Assembly: GCF_021432385.1 (NCBI RefSeq)
Contig: NZ_JAEACT010000004.1
Span: forward strand, 434,001 to 498,000
Length of the DNA: 64,000 bases
Origin: Clostridium hydrogenum
GTDB taxonomy: Bacteria; Bacillota; Clostridia; Clostridiales; Clostridiaceae
Reading direction: 5' to 3'
Positions 1 to 7,869 of the stretch are shown piece by piece. The position numbers were made by a program, and so were the translations under genes. The stretch's first letter is position 1; every line of letters begins with the position of its first letter. The notes under the pieces are model-generated. The model did no database searches. It was not told where the DNA came from and worked only from the letters and a program-made list of their open reading frames with translations.

Positions 1-514
1 ATGCATTTTTACGCATTTCTCTATCTGAATCTTTCATGTAAACAGACATTTGTTGTAATGTTTTTTCTTCATTGTTCCACATTACAGACATGTTTCCTGT
101 TATATCGTAATATTTAGTGCATAGTTTATCTTCCTTAACTTCTATATCTATGTTTTCTTTTCTAAAAATTTCAATCGAGTTTGCTCTTTTTTTAACTAAA
201 TTATCATAGTAACTACCAAGCTGATTTCTGTATTCACTATTGTAAAAAAATTTATCTAATAATTCACCATATTTTTTTAATAAAGGCCAAATTACTTCAT
301 TATCGTGTTCATATGTAGCTTTTATTTCTTTGTTATCACTATAACAATTAGTAGCGAAATAATTTCTGCTGAGCTTTTCTTTTACACCATCATATAATTT
401 TGATTCATCTACTAACCATTTTTTTAAATCTTCTGGAGAATTTATTTTTCTATCTAGCAATTTTTGAAAATTACCTTCTAATTCTTTTTCATCAATCATA
501 AAAAACTTATGCAT
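1..514 (-). CDS. M3-family oligoendopeptidase, N-terminal part (cut by window edge)
   Basis: An open frame of 171 codons begins at an ATG preceded by GGAGG and runs off the left edge without a stop. The protein begins MHKFFMIDEKELEG and contains stretches such as NSEYRNQLGSYYDNL and MKDSDREMRKNA, which resemble the helical N-terminal half of oligoendopeptidase F-type M3 zinc peptidases (cytoplasmic peptide degradation). The HExxH zinc motif would lie outside the window, so activity cannot be judged. It is transcribed leftwards, about 100 bases beyond the sensor kinase stop codon. The family call is from pattern resemblance; the coding frame itself is clear. Confidence 0.7.
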   Translation of the reverse strand, partial: MHKFFMIDEKELEGNFQKLLDRKINSPEDLKKWLVDESKLYDGVKEKLSRNYFATNCYSDNKEIKATYEHDNEVIWPLLKKYGELLDKFFYNSEYRNQLGSYYDNLVKKRANSIEIFRKENIDIEVKEDKLCTKYYDITGNMSVMWNNEEKTLQQMSVYMKDSDREMRKNA

Positions 515-617
515 CTAAGTAGCCTCCATATCATTTTATTATTATTTAAAATTATACTATTCTATATAAAATTTGTATATAGAGCCATTATTCAAAATAT
601 AAAAATGCATTCTGTAT

Positions 618-2627
618 CTATAGTAGTAAATCTGAAAATTCAACATTAACTTTCTCTTCACTACTAAGTTTAATTACATTTTCAGAATATGCATTATTAC
701 CATCAACTGAATTTATTACAGGCAACGTAACTATAAACTCACTTCCATAATTCAACTTACTCCTTACGCAAATGTCACCCCTATGCAGCTTTACGATTTT
801 TTTTACTATAGATAATCCAATTCCACTGCCTTCTCTTCTTCTAGTAAAGGTTTTGTCAACTTGTCCAAAATTCTCAAAGATTATCTTTTCCTTACCCTCT
901 GGAATTCCTATTCCATTATCCTTAATTGAAACCTTAATACTGCTAACCTCATCATGTATATTTACAATAATTTTCCCGTGACTACCAGTAAATTTTATAG
1001 CATTAGATAAAAGATTTAATATCATCCTCTCGACTTTTTCTTTATCAACAAACATAATCTTTTCCTCAACATCAGTATCAAATATTATATTCTTACCCTT
1101 ATCATTTACAAATGCAGCTGCTGCTAATGTTACATCCTCTATAATATTTACTATATTTTCTCTAGACAAATTAGGTTTTGCAACTCCATCCTCAATTTCG
1201 CTTACATCCATAAAGTTATTGACAATTCTTAATAATCTATAGCAATTTTGCTTCATCATAGCATAGTATTTTTCATATACCTTACACTTTTCTCCGCTAT
1301 CATCATAGTTTTTATATAAATCTACAACTTGAAGAGCACTTAATATTATATTTATTGGAGTTCTAAGTTCATGTGATATTGTACCCATAAATTGTGTCCT
1401 AGTCATATTATATGTAACTAATTTAGCCATACTATCTTTATTATCTAATTTATAGAAACATTTATACTTTTTTTCTGCATCACATACTATATTTAAAACA
1501 GCCTCTTGATTTTCATATGGAAATAAAGTACTTATAATTTTCATATCAAATACTTTTCCATCTAGTTTTCTTTTTATGCTGCTGAACATTTCTACATTTT
1601 CACCATCGTAAATTAATTTCTCCATATTGTATTTTTTGTGTTCTAAAGATTTTGGAGAAATTTCTATTAACTCTTTATGATTTTTGCCTATAACACCACT
1701 CTCATCATTTACCCCCATGAGTTCCATACCCTTTTTATTTAAATAAACTATATTATCGCCTAATTCAACAAATACTGGTTCATTAATGCTTGAGAAAATA
1801 TTTTTGTATATTTTCTCGCTTTCCTTTACTCTTTTTTGAGCTAACTTAATTTTCGTTGTATCGTTTTTAATTACAATAAGTACCATTTCTCCATTTTTAA
1901 AAACCATGGGAATTTTAGTAACAAAAAAACACATTTCTTTATTATTCTTAACTAATTTTTCTGGATAAAAGTACGAACTTTTGCTTTTCCAAATATCGTC
2001 ATCATAATTAAATGTGCCTTTAAGCAAGTCATTTATATATTTATTGTTTTTAGCTATTTCATTATCTGTCTTTCCAATATAATCAGAATTTAATTCATAA
2101 ACCTCTTTAGCCATCTTATTTGCCGCTAACCATTTACCGTTTTTATCTTTTAATATAATTACGACAGGAATGCTATCAATTATGTAGTTAATTTCTTGCT
2201 TTTTAATAATAAAATCATTTCTCTCAAGCAAGTCTCTATTTTTTCCAATAGCATTTTCATAATTATAAAAAAAATCATCTAACTCCCCTATCCATTGACA
2301 AAGTTCATCCCTACCAATGACATTATTTAAGACATATCTCTTATACCCAATTTCTAGACATTTTATAACCTTGTACACTATAGAGTCCAGATATTCCTGC
2401 TTGTACCATTTAGCACACGTTAAAATTATTTTACGTGCAGACTCAACTACACTTCTAGAATGCGCCGAAACCATTTCTTTGTTAATTATATTTATGCAAT
2501 CAATCCAAAAGTCTTTATGCCTAATTGTCTTATCTACATCGTATTTATTCTCAATTTCGGAAACATGATTATATATCTCATCTTCCTTACACAGAAGCCC
2601 TTCAAATAAACAACTCATAAATTTCAC
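618..2627 (-). CDS. Orphan PAS-domain sensor histidine kinase
   Basis: This soluble kinase has no membrane segment. Its N-terminal ~140 residues are unassigned, followed by two PAS-like domains (about 145-257 and 268-385), a HisKA domain with His419 in SHELRTP, and a C-terminal HATPase with DNGIGIP and GSGIGLSIV boxes. The start is GTG at 2627 or ATG at 2618; the upstream AAGGGATA fits the ATG better. No response regulator is adjacent. In C. acetobutylicum, orphan kinases of this build act on Spo0A in sporulation control, so a role in that phosphotransfer is plausible but inferred. Partner specificity cannot be read from the sequence. Confidence 0.88.
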   Translation of the reverse strand: MKFMSCLFEGLLCKEDEIYNHVSEIENKYDVDKTIRHKDFWIDCINIINKEMVSAHSRSVVESARKIILTCAKWYKQEYLDSIVYKVIKCLEIGYKRYVLNNVIGRDELCQWIGELDDFFYNYENAIGKNRDLLERNDFIIKKQEINYIIDSIPVVIILKDKNGKWLAANKMAKEVYELNSDYIGKTDNEIAKNNKYINDLLKGTFNYDDDIWKSKSSYFYPEKLVKNNKEMCFFVTKIPMVFKNGEMVLIVIKNDTTKIKLAQKRVKESEKIYKNIFSSINEPVFVELGDNIVYLNKKGMELMGVNDESGVIGKNHKELIEISPKSLEHKKYNMEKLIYDGENVEMFSSIKRKLDGKVFDMKIISTLFPYENQEAVLNIVCDAEKKYKCFYKLDNKDSMAKLVTYNMTRTQFMGTISHELRTPINIILSALQVVDLYKNYDDSGEKCKVYEKYYAMMKQNCYRLLRIVNNFMDVSEIEDGVAKPNLSRENIVNIIEDVTLAAAAFVNDKGKNIIFDTDVEEKIMFVDKEKVERMILNLLSNAIKFTGSHGKIIVNIHDEVSSIKVSIKDNGIGIPEGKEKIIFENFGQVDKTFTRRREGSGIGLSIVKKIVKLHRGDICVRSKLNYGSEFIVTLPVINSVDGNNAYSENVIKLSSEEKVNVEFSDLLL

Positions 2628-2913
2628 TATCCCTTATCCTTGTAGTTTTGACCACTAAATATTATCTTACTATTTATAATAAAATACAATAATAAGAATA
2701 CCTTAAATTTTGACAACATTTTTAATGTTTATATTTTTAACGTTTTTATAACTTTTTTCATTTAGTATAAAACGTTACCTATAATTTATATATTGTATAA
2801 AATTGCAAGCTATTTATATTAAATGTCGAATTTTAATATAAATTTTTTTAATTAAAATTCAATTAAAATTGTGATACTATATAGATATAGATATATATTA
2901 AAGTGGTGGTAAA
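2628..2913. promoter_or_regulatory. Divergent promoter region, kinase / sigI
   Basis: This AT-rich spacer separates the leftward kinase from the rightward sigI-rsgI pair. It holds a TGTCGAA heptamer at 2824-2830, identical to the Spo0A-box core, about 85 bases before sigI. A possible vegetative-type promoter starts near TTGTGA at 2869. Neither has been tested; a 7-mer can occur by chance in sequence this AT-rich. Confidence 0.3.
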
Positions 2914-3594
2914 ATGGATTTTTATACTCTATCAAAAAAAAACAGAAGCGAATTTATAAAATCTAATAAAAATTTTATATACAATACCGTTTTAGAAATG
3001 GTAAATACTAATTTAGATTGGAAAAAGTCAGAAGAATTAAACATAGGTGTATTTGCATTTAACTATGCTTGCAATTCATATTTTAACGAGCTAGAAAATG
3101 GCAACTTTTTCAATTATGCAAAAGTTTTAATACATTCACATTTATTAGACTATTTCACTAAAGCATCATATACACCTACTTTGCGTTTTAGCAACAACTT
3201 AAATACATTCAATGATAAAAACATACAAATAACAGCTGCCGAAAAAGAAGCTGAAGCTAAAATTTATCAAAATGAAATAATCGCCTTAAACGAATTTTTA
3301 TTTAATTTTAATTTAAATTACAGTAATCTTGCAAAGAATTGTCCTCACAATAACACTATAAAAAATAAACTTTTAAATATAGCCTTTTTGTGCAGCAATG
3401 AGCTATTTATACTAAACTTAATTGAAGAAAAAAAAATGCTTCCTGTAAAAAAAATATCGCTATTCACAAAATGTGATCTTAACTTAATTGAAAGGTGGCA
3501 AAACTATCTTCTTATTTTAATAATAATATTCTCAGATAAAAATCTTATTTATTTAAAATGCTATTTAAATATATGCGTAGGTGATACTAAATGA
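2914..3594 (+). CDS. sigI: SigI-family RNA polymerase sigma factor
   Basis: The 226-residue protein is weakly conserved by eye, but its length and context fit SigI-type sigma factors, which are followed directly by their membrane anti-sigma factor RsgI. The N-terminal half (residues about 40-110, with NYACNSYFNE and AKVLIHSHLLDYF) fits the SigI core region that binds polymerase. The stop overlaps the start of the rsgI-like gene in an ATGA junction, indicating translational coupling. The start ATG follows GTGGTGG. In Bacillus and cellulolytic clostridia this class answers heat or extracellular polysaccharide. The assignment relies heavily on the partner gene. Confidence 0.72.
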   Translation: MDFYTLSKKNRSEFIKSNKNFIYNTVLEMVNTNLDWKKSEELNIGVFAFNYACNSYFNELENGNFFNYAKVLIHSHLLDYFTKASYTPTLRFSNNLNTFNDKNIQITAAEKEAEAKIYQNEIIALNEFLFNFNLNYSNLAKNCPHNNTIKNKLLNIAFLCSNELFILNLIEEKKMLPVKKISLFTKCDLNLIERWQNYLLILIIIFSDKNLIYLKCYLNICVGDTK

Positions 3595-4163
3595 AAATAA
3601 CAGGAATTGTACTAGACATCAGTAAGCATACAGCTTTCGTTTTAACCAAACAAGGTGAATTTAAAAAGGTTAAAATACGAGCTCATGAAATTCCAAATAT
3701 AGGACAAGAATATACAGGAAAATCAACAGGTTTTTCTTTAATAAAAGGTCATGTCCATCCATATAGGTATATATTTATATCCATTATTATAGTATTTTTA
3801 ATTAGCATAATAGGCTTTATATATAATTATTTTTCGCCAAGTTATTCTGCAATACTAGATGTTAGTCCTTCTTTCGAAATTAAATGTAACTCTTCTAATA
3901 AAGTTATTAATATTTCATCAGAAGATTCTAGGGGCTATAAAATATTGAACGAAATAAATATAAAAAACGCCAATTTAAACGACTCACTAATTAAAATAAT
4001 AAATCAATGCAAAAAAGATAATATTATAAATCCAAATTATGAAAATAAAAATAAAACTATGAGACTATATATTTCTGGTAAAAATGTAGATTTATCTTCT
4101 TTAAAAAAATACATAAAAACTAATTCTTTAAATTTACAAATAAACGTAAATGGAGAAAATTGA
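3591..4163 (+). CDS. rsgI: RsgI-like membrane anti-sigma factor
   Basis: Residues 1-45 (MKITGIVLDISKHTAFVL, GEFKKVKI) match the cytoplasmic RsgI_N anti-sigma domain. A single membrane helix follows at about 59-80, then an outer domain starting AILDVSPSFEIKC that resembles the conserved extracytoplasmic region of RsgI proteins. It ends at 190 residues with no carbohydrate-binding module, unlike the sensor versions in C. thermocellum. It should hold the upstream sigma factor at the membrane and release it on an external signal. It is translationally coupled to sigI. Its stop codon is directly followed by a large hairpin repeat. Confidence 0.85.
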   Translation: MKITGIVLDISKHTAFVLTKQGEFKKVKIRAHEIPNIGQEYTGKSTGFSLIKGHVHPYRYIFISIIIVFLISIIGFIYNYFSPSYSAILDVSPSFEIKCNSSNKVINISSEDSRGYKILNEINIKNANLNDSLIKIINQCKKDNIINPNYENKNKTMRLYISGKNVDLSSLKKYIKTNSLNLQINVNGEN

Positions 4164-4394
4164 GAGAGCAATGATATCTTGGAACATTAAATAAAATTAA
4201 TAAATCTAAGGGGGATATTCTTAAAATCCTAAGAAATTTCAATAACTCACTAACGTTCAGACAAATTGAAATTTCTAAGTCTTTTAAAAATATCCCCCTA
4301 AGATTTATATATTTTTATTTAAATCGTTCCAATATATCATTACTCTCTCTAAACATAAATCAAGGAAAAAATTCCTCCGTACCTACGGAATTTT
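4162..4394 (+). repeat. Family 1 stop-codon hairpin, copy A, with tail module
   Basis: The arms 4162-4240 and 4263-4350 are nearly perfect inverted complements, giving an ~80-bp stem. The apex carries TTTCAATAACTCACTAACG then TTCAGACAAATTGAAA. The left arm abuts the rsgI stop codon. A tail at 4361-4394 (CAAGGAAAAAATTCCTCCGT then ACCTACGGAATTTT) forms a small hairpin ending in a T tract. Polarity relative to the gene matches all other copies. A transcription terminator or 3' UTR RNA structure is likely. Confidence 0.9.
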
Positions 4395-4472
4395 AAGCTA
4401 ATGCAGAAACTATGTGATACTTGCAATTACATGTTATATGAGATAAACTATTTGTGTCTTTTATTAGACATC

Positions 4473-4534
4473 CTCCTATGTTTTCATATTTGCGGTTGGC
4501 TAGACATGCATCTATTTAACATAGGAGTTTTTTT
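4473..4534 (+). terminator. Rho-independent terminator after sigI-rsgI
   Basis: CTCCTATGTT at 4473-4482 pairs with AACATAGGAG at 4518-4527 across a 35-base loop, and seven T residues follow. It lies in the + direction beyond hairpin copy A and probably ends the sigI-rsgI transcript. Confidence 0.6.
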
Positions 4535-4540
4535 CTCCTC

Positions 4541-4766
4541 AACGTCATAAGCCTTTTTTCTTCCACTTGCTTAGCAAGTGGTTTTCTTCGTTACACAAAG
4601 ATGATTTTTCTCCTCTAGCACTACGAAAAATCTGAAAACTTATTCTGACGCAGTCGCACCATTCATAATGTTCAGCAAAGCTGACAACATTTAATTTTAA
4701 GATTTTCTGCTTCAGCAGAAAATCATCCTTCATTGTAAATTGTGCATGGTGAATTGTGAATTTTAC
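4541..4766. repeat. Family 2 modular hairpin element, variant copy 1
   Basis: The right part matches the 28.2-kb copy closely: AAAACTTATT, a GTTCAGCAAAGCTGAC hairpin, ACATTTAATTTTAAGATTTT, a CTGCTTCAGCAG hairpin, then AAATCATCCTTCATTGT. It ends in a 7-nt repeat array of the TGTGAAT/TGTGCAT type (4733-4766). The matching left array is missing. The interior also has a CCACTTGCTTAGCAAGTGG hairpin at about 4561-4579. A 62-codon frame inside it is not a gene. Confidence 0.75.
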
Positions 4767-4842
4767 TAATGCTATCAGTATAAACTTGGCATCTGCAATT
4801 TGTATTTTGGAAGTAGTTTCTCTATATATTTATTAAATCCCC

Positions 4843-5078
4843 ATTTCCCGTAGGCACGGAGGGAAATATTCCTTGGTCCACTGTTTTTGTGAAGTAATAG
4901 TATTTCAGTGGCGATTTAAATGAATTGCAATAAATATTAGAGCCTAAATATTAAAATAGTTAGAAGTTTCAATTGTCTGAGCATCCAGCGAGTTATTGAA
5001 ACTTCTTAGTATTTTAATATTTAGGCTCTTAGATTTATGCAATTCATTTAATGCCACGAAATACTATTACTTCACAAA
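4843..5078 (-). repeat. Family 1 stop-codon hairpin, copy B, with tail module
   Basis: TTTGTGAAGTAATAGTATTT at 4886 is matched by its complement ending at 5078, with pairing through to the apex (TTTCAATTGTCTGAG, then CAGCGAGTTATTGAAA). The stem interior differs in sequence from the other copies yet still pairs. Read on the minus strand it begins inside the last codons of the deacetylase gene, supplying Phe-Val-Lys-stop. The tail CCGTAGGCACGGAGGG at about 4848-4863 is on its far side. Confidence 0.9.
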
Positions 5079-5972
5079 TGAGTCATAAGCTCCTTTTATC
5101 ATTTTTATAGGTTGCGAAAAAAGTGAGTAATTTGAGTTAGTTACCCTATCTATAAAGTTCTTCATATTGTATTGTGGAAATATGTATATTCTATTTATTG
5201 CATAAAGACCCTTGCTATTGCTTGCCCACTTGCCACTAGTAGTAAATGCCATAAGATAACCATCCTTTTTTTCTGCTTTCACAGTATCAACATTAAACTC
5301 TCCATATGGATATGCAATTGCTCTAACCGACTTTCCAGTAATCCCCTCAAGCTTATTTTTTGATTCTTCTAGATTTTTAAGTTGATCTTCATATGATAAT
5401 TTATCTAATTTTGCATGATTTAAAGTGTGACATTCTATATCTATTCCGTTTTGGCTCATCTCTTTTAGCTCACTTGATTTTAAATATAAGGTACCCTTGT
5501 CCAAATAATTAGTTATGATAAACAATACTGCATTAAAATTATATTTTTTTAGCGTTGGATAAGCATTATCGTACTGATTTTGATAACCATCATCAAACGT
5601 AATAAGTACAGATTTTTTTGGTATGGACTTACCATTTACTAAAAAATTATAAAATTCATTTGCAGAAAGTGTATGATATCCATTATCCTTTAAGTACTTC
5701 ATTTGCTCATCGAATTGCTTTTTTGGTACTTTCATAATATTATCATCATTATCATCGCATATCGAATGATACATAAGCACAGGCACACTCTCATTATTAG
5801 ATTTTTTATTAGAATTATCATAAACATTATTTTTCAAAGAGCTTACTTCTTTACTATACGCCACTCTTTGATAGTCTTTATAATAATTTAGTAATACAAA
5901 TCCGCATATGCATAATATTAAACCTGTAATAATAATTATTAGCAACTTCTTAAGTTTTCTAATTTTAATCAC
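5067..5972 (-). CDS. Membrane-anchored polysaccharide deacetylase (NodB/CE4 family)
   Basis: A 301-residue protein with a short basic N-terminus and one membrane helix (about 9-30), then a NodB homology domain. Motif 1 is TFDDGY (125-130), with the catalytic base and metal Asp pair. Motif 2 is H182-T-L-N-H186, the metal histidines. Motif 3 is AYPYGE. It should remove N-acetyl groups from peptidoglycan or other surface glycans outside the membrane. The GTG start overlaps its AGAAGG ribosome site, so the exact start is uncertain. The last three residues and the stop lie in hairpin copy B. It follows the sortase gene in the same direction. Confidence 0.88.
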   Translation of the reverse strand: MIKIRKLKKLLIIIITGLILCICGFVLLNYYKDYQRVAYSKEVSSLKNNVYDNSNKKSNNESVPVLMYHSICDDNDDNIMKVPKKQFDEQMKYLKDNGYHTLSANEFYNFLVNGKSIPKKSVLITFDDGYQNQYDNAYPTLKKYNFNAVLFIITNYLDKGTLYLKSSELKEMSQNGIDIECHTLNHAKLDKLSYEDQLKNLEESKNKLEGITGKSVRAIAYPYGEFNVDTVKAEKKDGYLMAFTTSGKWASNSKGLYAINRIYIFPQYNMKNFIDRVTNSNYSLFSQPIKMIKGAYDSFVK

Positions 5973-5987
5973 CTTCTCTTACTATAT

Positions 5988-6029
5988 TTATTCACATTAT
6001 CCACAACACTGTTGATAACCTGTGCATAA
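5988..6029. other. Cluster of four DnaA-box-like sites
   Basis: TTATTCACA (5988-5996) and TTATCCACA (5997-6005) lie head to tail on the + strand. TTATCAACA (6010-6018) and TTATGCACA (6021-6029) are on the minus strand. Three of the four match the TTATNCACA DnaA consensus exactly and the fourth has one mismatch. The cluster sits between the sortase stop and the deacetylase start. Confidence 0.65.
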
Positions 6030-6059
6030 CATAAGTTGGAATAAAAGTCCATTAAAACT

Positions 6060-6659
6060 TTAATTCAAATTTTTACTTTTTTCCAGCCGTGCCTTTACTA
6101 TAAGCCTATGAGTAGCAACTCTTAAAGGTGTACAAGTAACTAAAGTCATAGTTGCATCTGTGGTTGGATTAAGAACTTCAGTATGACTTGGAAGAACAAC
6201 CTGAATGCTATATACCTTATATTTATATTCTCCATTTAGTGTTTCAACTGTTATTTCATCTCCAATTTTTAATTCATTAAGCCTATTAAAATATTCACCA
6301 TAAATATAACTCCTATGTCCAGCAACGCAGAAATTTCCGTTTTTTCCCGGCATCCCTGTTCCCTTAAAATGTCCTACTGCAAATTTTAGAGTTTCTAAAT
6401 CCGCACCTTCACCTATGGCAACTTTTAAATCAATTTTAGGTATTTTTAGTAAACCTACAACCCCCATATCTCCAGAATCATCAGTTTTTCCTACATCTGT
6501 CTTCTTGGCATTTTTCCTTTCTTCAATTTTTTTCTCATAATTTTTAATCATTGTATTCTGTTTATGCATTACAAAAAGTTTAATAGAAAAAGCTCCTATA
6601 ATTATAGCTAGTCCAATGATTATTAATGCTAATCCAAATATTTTTAATTTTTTTCCCAT
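6060..6659 (-). CDS. Sortase (class D-like)
   Basis: A 199-residue membrane-anchored cysteine transpeptidase. An N-terminal helix (about 7-29) is followed by a charged linker and the sortase barrel. His115 in AGHRS, Cys176 in TLVTCTP and Arg185 in ATHRLIV form the catalytic set. Short length with an N-terminal anchor and this TLVTCTP context fits the class D group of Gram-positive bacteria. It would attach LPxTG-like proteins to the wall; no sorted substrate is evident in the window. The start ATG follows GAGGTG. The neighbouring deacetylase also acts at the cell surface. Confidence 0.88.
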   Translation of the reverse strand: MGKKLKIFGLALIIIGLAIIIGAFSIKLFVMHKQNTMIKNYEKKIEERKNAKKTDVGKTDDSGDMGVVGLLKIPKIDLKVAIGEGADLETLKFAVGHFKGTGMPGKNGNFCVAGHRSYIYGEYFNRLNELKIGDEITVETLNGEYKYKVYSIQVVLPSHTEVLNPTTDATMTLVTCTPLRVATHRLIVKARLEKSKNLN

Positions 6660-6854
6660 ATCAATGACACCTCAAATAAAATTATACCATTATTTAAATT
6701 ATTTAATAAGCATATTTTTATACTATTTATGGCTATTAAAGTTAAAAATTATTTTAAGAAAATTAATAATTATATTAACAATTTTTGAAAATTGTGATAT
6801 ACTAAAACTATAAAAAATGAAAACGATATCTTAAGTGAAAGGTTGGTGTTTAAA

Positions 6855-7034
6855 ATGAAAAATAATGTTATTTATGTAGATTTTTTTAATAAAACTAGGG
6901 TGGGTAAATCTAACAATGTATTTACTAAACTCTTAAATTTTATAAAAACTACACTTAGGATAAAAAAGAGAAGTTTTAAGCCTTCAGGAAATCAATTTTC
7001 TAACACCAGATCTAAAAATAAAAATATTCTTTAA
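6855..7034 (+). CDS. Small basic protein, function unknown
   Basis: A 59-codon frame begins at ATG 6855, 8-10 bases after AAAGGTTGG; an in-frame TTG at 6843 is a weaker start. The peptide opens MKNNVIYVDFFNK and ends in a strongly basic, polar tail (RIKKRSFKPSGNQ). There is no membrane helix or recognised domain. Coding status rests on the good ribosome site and the typical opening; expression is not shown. Confidence 0.5.
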   Translation: MKNNVIYVDFFNKTRVGKSNNVFTKLLNFIKTTLRIKKRSFKPSGNQFSNTRSKNKNIL

Positions 7035-7345
7035 TTAATAAATATATTTTCACTTCAATAACCGTTATTAGTTTTGTACAATAAAGTCAAAATATATGAT
7101 TTTAATTTATATTTGTAAATTTATCAACAACCGTTGTATTAAAAAAAATGAATAAGTTATACTTTTATTTAATTATTTATTGTAAAACTATTTATTTTTT
7201 TTTAAAATACATTTATAATAGAAGAAGTTACAAATTTAGAAATTCATTTTACACTCTCCATAAAATAATTAAAATATATGTTAAATCAAAATAAAAAACC
7301 GGAGCATCCGGTTTTTTATTTTAAAATCTAATAGGGGGATTTCAA
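7035..7345 (+). promoter_or_regulatory. ispF leader with internal terminator hairpin
   Basis: No gene is seen in these 311 bases. A TATAAT at 7214-7219 could start a ~75-base leader that runs into a strong terminator (AACCGGAGCATCCGGTT then T-rich, 7293-7317). Only 28 bases separate that hairpin from the ispF ATG, and AGGGGG lies within them. This leaves little room for a separate ispF promoter, so read-through control is possible. Confidence 0.4.
7293..7317 (+). terminator. Intrinsic terminator 28 bases before ispF
   Basis: AAAAAACCGGA pairs with TCCGGTTTTTT around a short GCA loop. It ends either the small upstream gene or an ispF leader transcript. Confidence 0.8.
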
Positions 7346-7822
7346 ATGAGAGTTGGAATTGGCTACGACGTACATAAATTAATTGAAAATAGAGATTTAA
7401 TATTAGGTGGAGTATTAATTCCTCATAATATGGGATTGCTTGGTCATTCAGATGCCGATGTACTTGTTCATGCCATAATGGATAGCCTTCTTGGTGCTGC
7501 TGCTCTAGGTGACATAGGTAAACATTTTCCTGATACAGATGAGAAGTATAAAGGTATTTCAAGTATAAAACTTCTAAAAGAAGTTAACGCTCTTTTATTG
7601 AATGAGGGATATAAAATAGGTAATATAGATGCCACTATAATAGCCCAAAAGCCAAAACTTTGTAATTATATTCCACAAATGAGAGAAAGTATTTCTAATG
7701 CATTAAACATAAATATCGATAAAATAAATATAAAAGCTACTACTGAGGAAGGTCTCGGTTTTACAGGTAATGAAACAGGAATTTCAAGTCAAAGTATTTC
7801 TCTGATTTATAGAGAAAGTTAA
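7346..7822 (+). CDS. ispF: 2-C-methyl-D-erythritol 2,4-cyclodiphosphate synthase
   Basis: At 158 residues this is full length for IspF, which cyclises CDP-methylerythritol phosphate to MEcPP in the cytoplasmic MEP isoprenoid pathway. Metal ligands Asp8 and His10 (GYDVH) and His42 ([10 protein letters not shown]) are present, with the [10 protein letters not shown] loop and the C-terminal [10 protein letters not shown] nucleotide-binding segment. The ATG follows AGGGGG. A chemoreceptor gene starts 47 bases downstream; no other MEP genes are nearby, so the gene is isolated from its pathway. Confidence 0.97.
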   Translation: MRVGIGYDVHKLIENRDLILGGVLIPHNMGLLGHSDADVLVHAIMDSLLGAAALGDIGKHFPDTDEKYKGISSIKLLKEVNALLLNEGYKIGNIDATIIAQKPKLCNYIPQMRESISNALNINIDKINIKATTEEGLGFTGNETGISSQSISLIYRES

Positions 7823-7869
7823 TTTATAATATGTTCCATAACTTACACTAATTTGGGTGGTGATATCTA

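Noticed and set aside
4545..4733. 62-codon minus-strand frame
   Set aside because: It lies wholly inside a Family 2 repeat with hairpins every ~30 bases, has no ribosome site and resembles no protein.
5988..6029. Chromosomal replication origin
   Set aside because: There is no dnaA, dnaN or AT-rich unwinding element in the usual arrangement; an accessory DnaA cluster is more likely.
7281..7562. 93-codon minus-strand frame over ispF
   Set aside because: Antisense shadow of a well-supported gene, also crossing a terminator.
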